DNA of 5,415 nt from Oscillospiraceae bacterium (GCA_009776905.1 WRMX01000059.1:12023-17437); one strand, 5' to 3'; positions 1 through 5,415 are shown, counted from the stretch's first letter. A program made the numbers and translations. The notes: a model not told the origin generated them from the letters alone.

Positions 1-3000
1 CTTTTCGTTCATCGCCCTCCTGTTGCAGACTTTTCCGTGACGCTCAATGGAGACGAACCGGTGTTTGTCAATCTGTCATATGATCCTGATGTCTTTGCCG
101 CTGGAGGTGTAAACGGAGCTGAGAGAGGGATAGTATCTAAATCTGAGGAGGAAATGTGGTCTTGGATCGACATAAGCGATGATGAAATGCTTGTCGCGAT
201 TCCCGGTTTACCGGCAACGCTGGAAGAGGGTGACAGCTATATGATCACCTTAACTGTAGAGGACTTTTGGGGCGCTACTGCATCTTATTCACATCTGGTT
301 ACATATTCCGATGCTGAAAGCGGGGTAGTGCTTGCCCCATTTGGTGATTTTACACTGACACCGGCTTCATTCATCAAAGCGAGCGATCCATTAGCGCAGG
401 AGGCTCAAAAGATTACTCTGACAAACAAGAGCTACGATCCGGCGGGGCTTACCATCACTTCCGAATGGACGGTCTACAAAGACGATGTTATATATACCGA
501 GCTAACGATAGACGATACGGACTTCGCCGACAATATAGCGCAATATGTCGTTGGGACACTTCCAGCCGGGAAATACAAGATTGTGCTTGTTGTGACCAAC
601 TCCGCAGATATTGATTCCGTCGCAGTAGCTAAATTCTTTGAAATTGTAGAAGACGCTATCCCGCCATCTGCTTCTATAACGCCTTCCGCTACACCTTCTA
701 CGCCGCAGACTTTTACGGGGAACACGAACCTTGCGTTGACCTTCTCCGACACAGGAGGCAGCGGTTTCAGAGATGGCCGATTCGCTGTCGTAACAGTCGC
801 AGCCGGAGATCCCGCGCCAGCGAAACCGGCATCGAGCAGCTCGGAGTGGAAAGCGATGTCCGTATCTCCTGCAAGAACCGTTCTAATCAGCGCAGCAGGC
901 ATCAATTACGTATTCTGGGAGGCATGGGACAAGGCAGGTAATTATGCATCGGGCAGTTTCGGCCCATATACGATGGACAAAAAAGAAATATTCATAACCT
1001 TGACTGCTTCGCCACGGCCAAACCAACTAGAGGTCGTGTATAACGCTATTGGAGAAGGAATTGAGCTGACAGCGACGTTTTATGAAGCGACACCCGGAGA
1101 CACGCCCGCTCCCCCAGTAACCGGGACGGTATTCTTCTATCAGAATGGAATTTTGCTGGGAAGCGGGATTATTGGTTCTACCGGCGCAAACATCGCGACT
1201 TTGGCTGCGGTACCCATAATGTGGGGTCCTGATGAATTATTCACAGCGGTTTATTCCGGCGACCCAAACTATGGCAACGCAACAGCAGATATAACCTACC
1301 CTGTGGTACTTTGCAACTGCGAGATAGTCAATCTGGCTTTTGATGGGGCAGAGATACACATTCCATGGTATTCCTCGCAAGCTAGCCATGAGCTAGATGC
1401 AACAGCAGAGGTAGAGCTTTGCGGCCGCGCTGGGCACTTCGACGACCTTACTATTACTTACGACCTCGTGGATGCACCCACCGCAAGCACCATCATTAGC
1501 AACGGCAAATTGATTGTCAATGGCAACGCGGTGGGCACTGACACGGTGGAAGTCAAAGTGACCATTACGCAAGCAACGTCAGGACACAGTGAAACTAAAA
1601 CTGTGTTCTTCAGCGTCGTCAAGGATGCGCAACCGACAGAGCCGCCGACCAAAGGCGATACAGGAGGCGCGGAGGGTTCTGGTGGATCGGGCATAGTCGA
1701 CAAAAACGATGATGAACCGGTCGAAGTGGATATTTCCTCGATGGATCCGGATACATCTTCTGTTATATCCTTTGAATATACCGATGGCCCTGACAAGAAT
1801 GATTCGATGCAAGGGACTTTGCGCGAAGGACCTGATTATAGCATTGTCGATGGTGTAATCGTATTCAGTGAAGACTTTTTGGGTGAGCTTTATGCCGGCG
1901 AACACGAGTTTGTGGTCGATGTAGATGGAAATAAACTCGTATTCTATCTATATATCGCATATGGCGAGCTTATTATGGAAGTCGCAAACGATCCAAACGC
2001 GCCTGCCGTTAACGGAGAGACGGATGATTTTGAGGTTGCGGAGAGAGCCGACCAAGACAACAAAGATGAAATGGATATGGGGTACAATGTCTACATTTAC
2101 CTTGTTGTTTCAGGAGAACTTGCTACAGACCCGGATGAGAAGGCAAAGATCGAGGACAGTAGCGGAAACAAAAAAATCGGCCCGATTTTCGATATTGCGC
2201 TGATAAAGTCGATTCGAGATTCTTCCGGAGATTATCAAGACGACCATCTCTCCGAAGTTGATGATATGATTTGGCTTGTCGTCGACATTCCCGTAGATAT
2301 CCAAGGAAAAACAAACTATGTCGTGGTACGCGCCCATACCGATCCTTTGACGGGAGATATTACCTATGAAGAGCTACTACCAACGGAAGTGATAAACAAT
2401 GGAACTCAGCTCCGTTTCCCCAGCGACAAGTTTTCGGCTTTTGCGATACTATATGATGAGATCGTTTCTTCGTCGCTGACCATCAGTTTTGAGGCAAACG
2501 GCGGAAGCGGAACCAAGGCAGCGGTCCGGGTGGCAGCGGGTGCTTCTTATGTATTGCCTGCAAATCCATTTTCGTACCCCGGATATGTGTTTTCCGGTTG
2601 GAAGGTGGGGAATGCCGGGGATGTTCTTGATGTCGGAGAGACAATAGCTGTATCCAACGATATATCATTGTATGCGCAATGGGAAAACGACGACGACGAC
2701 CAGAGTCAAGTCACACCCCCTGACCTCAGCGATGTTTCGCGGTTGTTGGTTACGGGGGAGCATATCGCGTATGTTCATGGGCGGGACCATGGTTTGTTCG
2801 CGCCGGAGGCTTTTATGACGCGGGCCGAGGCTGCGCAGATGTTCTATAACTTGCTTCGGAACAAGGATGTCGACATTACCGTGACGTTCACGGATGTGGC
2901 CGATGATATGTGGTATTCCACGGCCGTCAATGTTTTGGCTTCGCTCGGAATCATTGGGGGCTTCCCGGATGGGGGGTACCATCCTGATGAGAACATGACG

Positions 3001-3363
3001 CGGGCGCAGTTCGCGGCCATCGTCGTGCGTTTTGCGGTGTTGTCCACCGGCAGCATACGTTTTGACGATGTTCCCGAGTCGTATTGGGCGTTTGATTATA
3101 TCAGCACTGCTGCTGATTTCGGGTGGATTCAGGGCATCGGAAACGGGTTGTTTGCTCCGGGGCGCGACATTACGCGCGCGGAGGTCGTTACGCTTGTAAA
3201 CAGGATGTTGGGACGCAGCGCCGACAGGGCTTACGTTGATGGTCATCCGGACTTGGTGCAGTATCCTGACACGCCAAATACGTATTGGGCTTTTTATGAC
3301 ATTGTGGAGGCTTCGGTCGGGCATGATTTTGACGTGGTCGACGGGGCGGAGTTTTGGAAATAA
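1..3363 (+). CDS. SLH-anchored multidomain surface protein (5'-truncated by window edge)
   Basis: This is the C-terminal 1120 residues of a large secreted cell-wall protein. The frame is open from base 1, and the PKD-like motif PVADFS lies before the first possible start (GTG at 37), so that GTG is an internal Val and the true start and signal peptide are off the left edge. Residues are counted from base 1. PKD-like modules lie at about 1-102 (YDPD, then ITLTVED) and 111-217. Ig-like modules follow at about 220-327 (ending WDKAGNY), 328-435 (Big_3_5-like, VTGTVFFYQNG and AVYSGDPNYG) and 438-540. Next come a G/P/T/D-rich linker (541-571), an X2-like module (572-654), an acidic beta-rich region (657-820, ending DKFSAFAILY), an InlB B-repeat (826-895) and three SLH repeats (917-1070) with a 50-residue tail. 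The likely role is a surface stalk or adhesin; ligand and function are unknown. No catalytic motif was recognised. A few small Ig assignments are by fold pattern only. Confidence 0.9.
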   Translation, partial: LFVHRPPVADFSVTLNGDEPVFVNLSYDPDVFAAGGVNGAERGIVSKSEEEMWSWIDISDDEMLVAIPGLPATLEEGDSYMITLTVEDFWGATASYSHLVTYSDAESGVVLAPFGDFTLTPASFIKASDPLAQEAQKITLTNKSYDPAGLTITSEWTVYKDDVIYTELTIDDTDFADNIAQYVVGTLPAGKYKIVLVVTNSADIDSVAVAKFFEIVEDAIPPSASITPSATPSTPQTFTGNTNLALTFSDTGGSGFRDGRFAVVTVAAGDPAPAKPASSSSEWKAMSVSPARTVLISAAGINYVFWEAWDKAGNYASGSFGPYTMDKKEIFITLTASPRPNQLEVVYNAIGEGIELTATFYEATPGDTPAPPVTGTVFFYQNGILLGSGIIGSTGANIATLAAVPIMWGPDELFTAVYSGDPNYGNATADITYPVVLCNCEIVNLAFDGAEIHIPWYSSQASHELDATAEVELCGRAGHFDDLTITYDLVDAPTASTIISNGKLIVNGNAVGTDTVEVKVTITQATSGHSETKTVFFSVVKDAQPTEPPTKGDTGGAEGSGGSGIVDKNDDEPVEVDISSMDPDTSSVISFEYTDGPDKNDSMQGTLREGPDYSIVDGVIVFSEDFLGELYAGEHEFVVDVDGNKLVFYLYIAYGELIMEVANDPNAPAVNGETDDFEVAERADQDNKDEMDMGYNVYIYLVVSGELATDPDEKAKIEDSSGNKKIGPIFDIALIKSIRDSSGDYQDDHLSEVDDMIWLVVDIPVDIQGKTNYVVVRAHTDPLTGDITYEELLPTEVINNGTQLRFPSDKFSAFAILYDEIVSSSLTISFEANGGSGTKAAVRVAAGASYVLPANPFSYPGYVFSGWKVGNAGDVLDVGETIAVSNDISLYAQWENDDDDQSQVTPPDLSDVSRLLVTGEHIAYVHGRDHGLFAPEAFMTRAEAAQMFYNLLRNKDVDITVTFTDVADDMWYSTAVNVLASLGIIGGFPDGGYHPDENMTRAQFAAIVVRFAVLSTGSIRFDDVPESYWAFDYISTAADFGWIQGIGNGLFAPGRDITRAEVVTLVNRMLGRSADRAYVDGHPDLVQYPDTPNTYWAFYDIVEASVGHDFDVVDGAEFWK
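1714..1962 (+). other. X2-like (CBM_X2 type) module within the surface protein
   Basis: Residues about 572-654 of the retained protein match the X2 pattern: an opening strand, then LREGPDYSIVDG, then the strand-turn IVFSEDFLGELYAGEH, then a closing strand with DVDGNKLVFYLYI. X2 modules are immunoglobulin-fold units known from cellulosomal scaffoldins and other Gram-positive surface proteins, where they act as spacers or bind cell wall. Here the module follows a flexible Gly/Asp-rich linker, so it probably separates the outer Ig-like chain from the wall-proximal part. The assignment rests on motif resemblance, without a profile search. Confidence 0.5.
2476..2685 (+). other. InlB B-repeat (Listeria-Bacteroides repeat) domain
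   Basis: Residues about 826-895 carry the family landmarks in order: LTISFEANGGSG, a spacer strand, PGYVFSGWKV and the closing ISLYAQWE. The family (Flg_new, PF09479) forms a small beta-grasp-like module common in surface proteins of Bacillota. A single copy is present, directly before the acidic NDDDD linker and the SLH anchor, an arrangement seen often in clostridial surface proteins. Confidence 0.85.
2749..3210 (+). other. Three S-layer homology (SLH) repeats, cell-wall anchor
   Basis: Three SLH repeats are visible. SLH1 (2749-2856) has HGLFAPEAFMTRAEAAQMF but lacks the usual N-terminal F-x-DV...W part. SLH2 (2887-3036) reads FTDVADDMWY...GIIGGFPDGG...MTRAQFAA. SLH3 (3061-3210) reads FDDVPESYWAFDYI...IQGIGNGLFAP...ITRAEVVTL. 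The TRAE signature of SLH domains takes part in binding pyruvylated secondary cell-wall polysaccharide; here the set is TRAE, TRAQ and TRAE. The tail after SLH3 contains a further PDTPNTYWAFYDIVEAS segment, resembling the start of a fourth, incomplete repeat. Confidence 0.95.
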
Positions 3364-3413
3364 TGTGTAGTTTTCCAGTTGATGGTTTCGCTGCGGTTTA
3401 ATATGGTAGCAGG

Positions 3414-3445
3414 GTGATGGGACGATATTGGCATCGTCCCATCAC
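3414..3445 (+). terminator. Perfect 13-bp stem-loop after the surface gene; terminator-like but no U-tract
   Basis: GTGATGGGACGAT (3414-3426) is the exact reverse complement of ATCGTCCCATCAC (3433-3445), leaving a 6-nt loop ATTGGC. It begins 50 bases after the TAA of the surface gene. No T-run follows on either strand, so it is not a textbook intrinsic terminator. It could be a U-less terminator, a 3'-end stabilising structure or a protein-binding inverted repeat. The hairpin itself is certain; the terminator role is inferred from position. Confidence 0.5.
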
Positions 3446-3489
3446 GGCGATGTGAGACAATATCACACGTGGTTTAGCCGATTGCGAAG

Positions 3490-3521
3490 TGCCGCATTTT
3501 GCGGGCGGCAGGTTGCCGCCC
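3490..3521. repeat. REP-like GC-rich palindrome with two competing folds
   Basis: GGGCGGCA (3503-3510) pairs perfectly with TGCCGCCC (3514-3521) across a 3-nt loop, followed by CTACA. Just before it, CCGCA (3492-3496) pairs with TGCGG (3500-3504), and TGCCGC (3490-3495) could instead pair with GCGGCA (3505-3510). The GGGGCGGC palindrome bordered by TGTAG (read on the minus strand) resembles short intergenic repeats found in many copies in some bacterial genomes. Whether it is repeated here cannot be judged from a single copy. Confidence 0.5.
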
Positions 3522-3593
3522 CTACACAAGATACAAATAAAAGCAACCATAACCCATAGGAGCGCGTGTTGTGCGTCCGTCAGGTTCTATTCA

Positions 3594-3613
3594 ATGGCGG
3601 GTGCGCCCGGCAT
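3594..3613. repeat. Short GC-rich imperfect hairpin
   Basis: The arms ATGGCGGG (3594-3601) and CCCGGCAT (3606-3613) pair around a TGCG loop with a single G-G mismatch, giving seven base pairs. It lies about 70 bases after the REP-like palindrome and just before the composition turns AT-rich. It may be the second end of the same intergenic element. No function can be assigned. Confidence 0.35.
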
Positions 3614-3630
3614 CAGAGTTGATTTCTACA

Positions 3631-3642
3631 TTTATGCATAAA
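3631..3642. promoter_or_regulatory. 12-bp perfect palindrome TTTATGCATAAA
   Basis: TTTATGCATAAA is its own reverse complement. It is centred about 47 bases upstream of the -35 hexamer of the permease promoter and overlaps the first of three A-rich repeats. Its dyad symmetry and location fit a binding site for a dimeric regulator, but short AT-rich palindromes also occur by chance. Confidence 0.3.
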
Positions 3643-3679
3643 AAACACTCTACATATAAAACACATACATAAAAAATAC
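3636..3679 (+). repeat. Three iterated 13-nt A-rich motifs upstream of the promoter
   Basis: GCATAAAAAACAC (3636-3648), ACATATAAAACAC (3652-3664) and ACATAAAAAATAC (3667-3679) differ from one another at only two to four positions. They start 16 and 15 bases apart, and the last starts 16 bases before the -35 hexamer. They may be tandem regulator sites or an extended UP-like element; the A-run at 3671-3676 sits where an UP element would contact RNA polymerase. Confidence 0.45.
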
Positions 3680-3682
3680 TTA

Positions 3683-3712
3683 TTGACTTGTTTTGGTATT
3701 ACGTGGTATCAT
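3683..3712 (+). promoter_or_regulatory. Sigma-A-type promoter with extended -10 for the permease operon
   Basis: The -35 hexamer TTGACT (3683-3688) and the -10 hexamer TATCAT (3707-3712) each differ from consensus at one position and are separated by 18 bases. A TG at 3704-3705, one base before the -10, makes an extended -10 element. Transcription would start near 3719, giving a leader of about 49 bases before the first permease gene. The position, the quality of both hexamers and the A-rich upstream DNA make this the most convincing promoter in the window. Confidence 0.75.
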
Positions 3713-3752
3713 GCTCGTTAGGCAAGTCTTCGGTGCCGTGATTATTTTACAC

Positions 3753-3761
3753 AAGGGGGAG
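3753..3761 (+). promoter_or_regulatory. Ribosome binding site of the first permease gene
   Basis: AAGGGGGAG ends six bases before the ATG at 3768. It decides the start: an in-frame TTG at 3693 would add 25 residues, but it lies inside the promoter, has no Shine-Dalgarno sequence and would precede the predicted transcript start. Confidence 0.85.
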
Positions 3762-3767
3762 CGCGGT

Positions 3768-4724
3768 ATGATAAAATACGTTATAAAACGTTTATTATTA
3801 TTCATTCCGATTCTGCTGGGTATTTCTTTCATTGCGCTGATCTTCATAGACATCGCGCCGGGCGATCCGGTGGCGATCATCACCGGTTGGGACGCGAAGC
3901 CGGAGGAGATCGCGAAGGTCGCTGCTGAGCTTAAGCTTGACAGGCCGATTCTCGTGAGGTATTTCGAGTTTGTCATGAACGCAGTGAAAGGTGATTTGGG
4001 CGTCACGTTTTATACCAAGCGGCCCGTTATGCCTGATATCCTTGCCCGCTTTCCATATACCGCGCTGCTTGCCAGCATGAGCGTCATTTTATCCATTTTA
4101 ATTGGGGTTCCGCTGGGGATTTACGCTGCGACGCACCAATATTCGTGGAAGGACAATGTGGCGATATTGATTTCTTTGGTGCTTGTGTCCATGCCCTCGT
4201 TCTGGCTTGCGTTGCTGCTTGTGCGGCTTTTGGCCGTCAAGCTCAATCTTGTGGCGGTGTCGGGAATCCAGCATTGGTCGAGCTGGGTGTTGCCTACGTT
4301 CTCGATTGCTGCCGGCTATGCGGCTTCGATTTCCAGGCAGGCGAGGTCGAACATGCTGCAGGTCATCAGGGAGGACTATATCACGACCGCGCGCGCCAAG
4401 GGGCAGTCCGAGGGTGTCATATTATATCGGCATGCGCTGAAGAACGCGTGTATTCCGCTTGTTATGACCATCGGCAGCTTGTTTGGCATGGCGCTCGGCG
4501 GTTCGCTCGTCACCGAGATCATTTTCTCCATTCCGGGCCTTGGGCAATATATGATTAAATCACTGACGAACAGGGATTATCCCGCCATTCAGGGGACGGT
4601 CTTGTTTATGTCGGTGATTTTCTGCATTGTCATTCTGGTTATCGACATTGCTTTCGCATTCATCGATCCCAGGATTCGTTCCCAGTATCTGAGAAAGAAA
4701 ATGAAGGCAGGGGAGGTAATCTAA
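3768..4724 (+). CDS. dppB: Peptide-type ABC transporter permease, DppB/OppB family
   Basis: This encodes a complete 318-residue inner subunit of a dipeptide/oligopeptide (or nickel) ABC importer, one half of the membrane channel. Length matches the family, usually a little over 300. The N-terminus MIKYVIKRLLLFIPILLGIS is the typical first membrane helix, followed by APGDP (30-34), an extracytoplasmic segment with GDLGVTFYTKRPV (75-87), and further helices near 98-122, 132-158, 174-190, 229-250 and 275-297. The cytoplasmic EAA-type loop that docks on the ATPase is at about 201-231 (TTARAKG...HALKNACIP), with its glycine kept. GLGQYMI (257-263), RDYPAIQG (269-276) and the C-terminal DPRIR (300-304) are further family signatures. 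It is the first gene after the promoter, and its end contains the ribosome binding site of the next gene. Substrate cannot be read from a permease: peptides are the default, while nickel, glutathione or oligosaccharides remain possible. The symbol denotes the family, not a proven ortholog. Confidence 0.93.
   Translation: MIKYVIKRLLLFIPILLGISFIALIFIDIAPGDPVAIITGWDAKPEEIAKVAAELKLDRPILVRYFEFVMNAVKGDLGVTFYTKRPVMPDILARFPYTALLASMSVILSILIGVPLGIYAATHQYSWKDNVAILISLVLVSMPSFWLALLLVRLLAVKLNLVAVSGIQHWSSWVLPTFSIAAGYAASISRQARSNMLQVIREDYITTARAKGQSEGVILYRHALKNACIPLVMTIGSLFGMALGGSLVTEIIFSIPGLGQYMIKSLTNRDYPAIQGTVLFMSVIFCIVILVIDIAFAFIDPRIRSQYLRKKMKAGEVI
4709..4717 (+). promoter_or_regulatory. Ribosome binding site of the second permease gene
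   Basis: AGGGGAGGT lies nine bases before the ATG at 4727, within the last codons of the first permease gene. This supports translation of the second subunit from the same mRNA in near-equal amounts. Confidence 0.85.
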
Positions 4725-4726
4725 CG

Positions 4727-5415
4727 ATGGAAGAGAAAGCTTCAAAGAAGCAGTCGCAGATCGCGGAGGTCTGGCGGAGGCTGAAAAAGAACAAGATTGC
4801 GACTATTTCGCTGTTTGTCATTGTTTTTGTCGTCCTGGTCGCCGTGTTCGCTCCGTTGTTGGCGCCTTATTCATATGAGGTTCAAGACACATTGTATTCG
4901 CTCTCCGGGCCGAGCAGCAAGCATTTGCTTGGCACGGATAAGCTGGGGCGCGATATCCTCAGCAGGCTCATTTACGGTTCGCGTCAGTCGCTCGAAATGG
5001 GGTTCACCGCCGTGCTCGGCGCCGCCGTCCTGGGTATTTTCATCGGAGCGATCGCCGGCTATTATGGGGGTTGGCTCGATAACTTGCTGATGCGTTTGCT
5101 CGATATTTACCAGGGCATCCCGATGTTCCTTTTGACGGTCACTCTTGCGGCGGTTTTGGGGCCGAGCCTCCAGAACGCCATTATCGCGATAGGCATCGCT
5201 TTGATACCGGGAAATGCTCGATTTATGCGCGCTTGTATCCTCACCGTGCGCGAGATGGAATATGTCGAGGCGGCCAAGTCCATCAATTGCAGCAATGCGA
5301 GGATTATTATGAGCCATATCATCCCAAACGCGATCCCGCCTATGATCGTTTCGGTCACTATGGGGCTCGGGTTTGCGGTCCTTTCGGGCGCGGGTCTCAG
5401 CTTCATCGGCTTGGG
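4727..5415 (+). CDS. dppC: Peptide-type ABC transporter permease, DppC/OppC family (3'-truncated by window edge)
   Basis: This encodes the partner channel subunit of the preceding permease. The start ATG is two bases after the upstream stop codon. The 229 complete codons here cover most of a family protein of roughly 280-310 residues. A cytoplasmic basic N-terminus leads into the OppC_N-type helix (KNKIATISLF..., about 21-46) and then APYSYE. The hallmark LLGTDKLGRDILSRLIYGSR is at about 67-86. Helices lie near 92-112, 131-162 and 205-225, and the frame stops at LSFIGLG, a conserved motif near the last helices. The EAA loop is at about 179-201 (YVEAAKSINCSN...HIIPN), where the usual glycine is Asn187. 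With its neighbour it should form the heterodimeric channel, energised by two ATPases and fed by a lipoprotein, none of which is in the window. The gene appears intact up to the edge. Confidence 0.93.
   Translation, partial: MEEKASKKQSQIAEVWRRLKKNKIATISLFVIVFVVLVAVFAPLLAPYSYEVQDTLYSLSGPSSKHLLGTDKLGRDILSRLIYGSRQSLEMGFTAVLGAAVLGIFIGAIAGYYGGWLDNLLMRLLDIYQGIPMFLLTVTLAAVLGPSLQNAIIAIGIALIPGNARFMRACILTVREMEYVEAAKSINCSNARIIMSHIIPNAIPPMIVSVTMGLGFAVLSGAGLSFIGL

Larger units (their letters stand above)
3364..3767. other. Intergenic region between surface gene and importer operon
   Basis: These 404 bases contain no convincing gene: no frame combines a plausible start, a ribosome binding site and a protein-like composition. 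From left to right they hold a perfect long stem-loop, a GC-rich REP-like hairpin pair, another GC hairpin, an AT-rich stretch with iterated motifs, and the promoter and leader of the downstream permease operon. The two sequence types (GC-rich hairpins to about 3613, AT-rich control DNA after about 3620) are sharply separated. Confidence 0.75.

Noticed and set aside
37..39. GTG at 37 as the start of the surface protein
   Set aside because: The frame is open to base 1, the PKD-like strand PVADFS lies upstream of it, there is no ribosome binding site, and a start here would leave an SLH protein without a signal peptide.
474..905. Minus-strand open frame of 143 codons inside the surface gene
   Set aside because: It lies fully opposite well-supported PKD and Ig-like modules, has low-complexity Ser/Ala/Val content and is a shadow frame.
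1279..1409. 11-nt direct repeat GCAACAGCAGA at 1279 and 1399
   Set aside because: Both copies encode Ala-Thr-Ala stretches in the same frame, and the flanks are unrelated, so chance codon reuse is enough.
1925..2203. Plus-strand open frame of 92 codons in another frame of the surface gene
   Set aside because: It overlaps the continuous coding frame, its product is Arg/Thr/Leu-biased without family features, and no ribosome binding site supports it.
2665..3324. Long open frame (219 codons) on the minus strand opposite the SLH repeats
   Set aside because: It is antisense to a certain SLH coding region. Its Arg/Pro/His-rich product has no domain pattern, and the G/C-biased third positions of the SLH gene explain the lack of stops.
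3451..3467. Small inverted repeat TGTGA...TCACA after the long stem-loop
   Set aside because: Five base pairs with a 7-nt loop are expected by chance. It resembles a CRP half-site pair, but no promoter lies close enough for that role.
3721..3737. GGCA...TGCC pairing in the leader of the permease operon
   Set aside because: Only four base pairs around a 9-nt loop; too weak for a riboswitch or attenuator, and the 49-base leader is too short for known riboswitch classes.
3693..3767. A longer first permease starting at TTG 3693
   Set aside because: The added 25 residues would be encoded inside the promoter and leader, have no ribosome binding site and do not resemble the family's N-terminus. 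ATG 3768 has a strong Shine-Dalgarno sequence and begins with the typical first helix.
4871..5317. Minus-strand open frames opposite the second permease
   Set aside because: The plus-strand frame carries unmistakable DppC motifs along its full length, and the antisense products show no protein-like pattern.

Overview
The window holds the 3' part of one large cell-surface gene, a non-coding gap of about 400 bases, and the first two genes of a peptide-type ABC importer operon. Everything is on the + strand. A three-repeat SLH anchor, an InlB B-repeat, GGGGAG-type ribosome binding sites and a strong sigma-A-type promoter together suggest a Bacillota bacterium, probably of the Clostridia. This is inferred from gene families and signals; no taxonomic marker gene is present.

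Region 1 (1-3363) encodes the C-terminal 1120 residues of a secreted surface protein whose start lies left of the window. It is a chain of PKD-like and bacterial Ig-like modules, a low-complexity linker, an X2-like module, an acidic beta-rich region, an InlB B-repeat and three SLH repeats. The SLH repeats should tether it to secondary cell-wall polysaccharide. No catalytic domain is visible, so the retained part looks like a display stalk plus anchor; any enzymatic or binding head would be upstream.

Region 2 (3364-3767) carries a perfect 13-bp stem-loop after the surface gene, a GC-rich REP-like hairpin with a competing fold, and a second GC hairpin. These are followed by an AT-rich stretch with three near-identical 13-nt repeats and a 12-bp palindrome. 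The stretch ends in a well-formed extended -10 promoter.

Region 3 (3768-5415) encodes two permease subunits of the DppB/DppC (OppB/OppC) type, two bases apart and each with a strong Shine-Dalgarno sequence. The second is cut by the right edge. The ATPases and the substrate-binding protein of this importer are not in the window and would be expected downstream. The surface protein and the importer look like separate transcription units. I see no CRISPR array, tRNA, rRNA, transposase or clear new system; the most unusual non-coding signals are in the intergenic gap.
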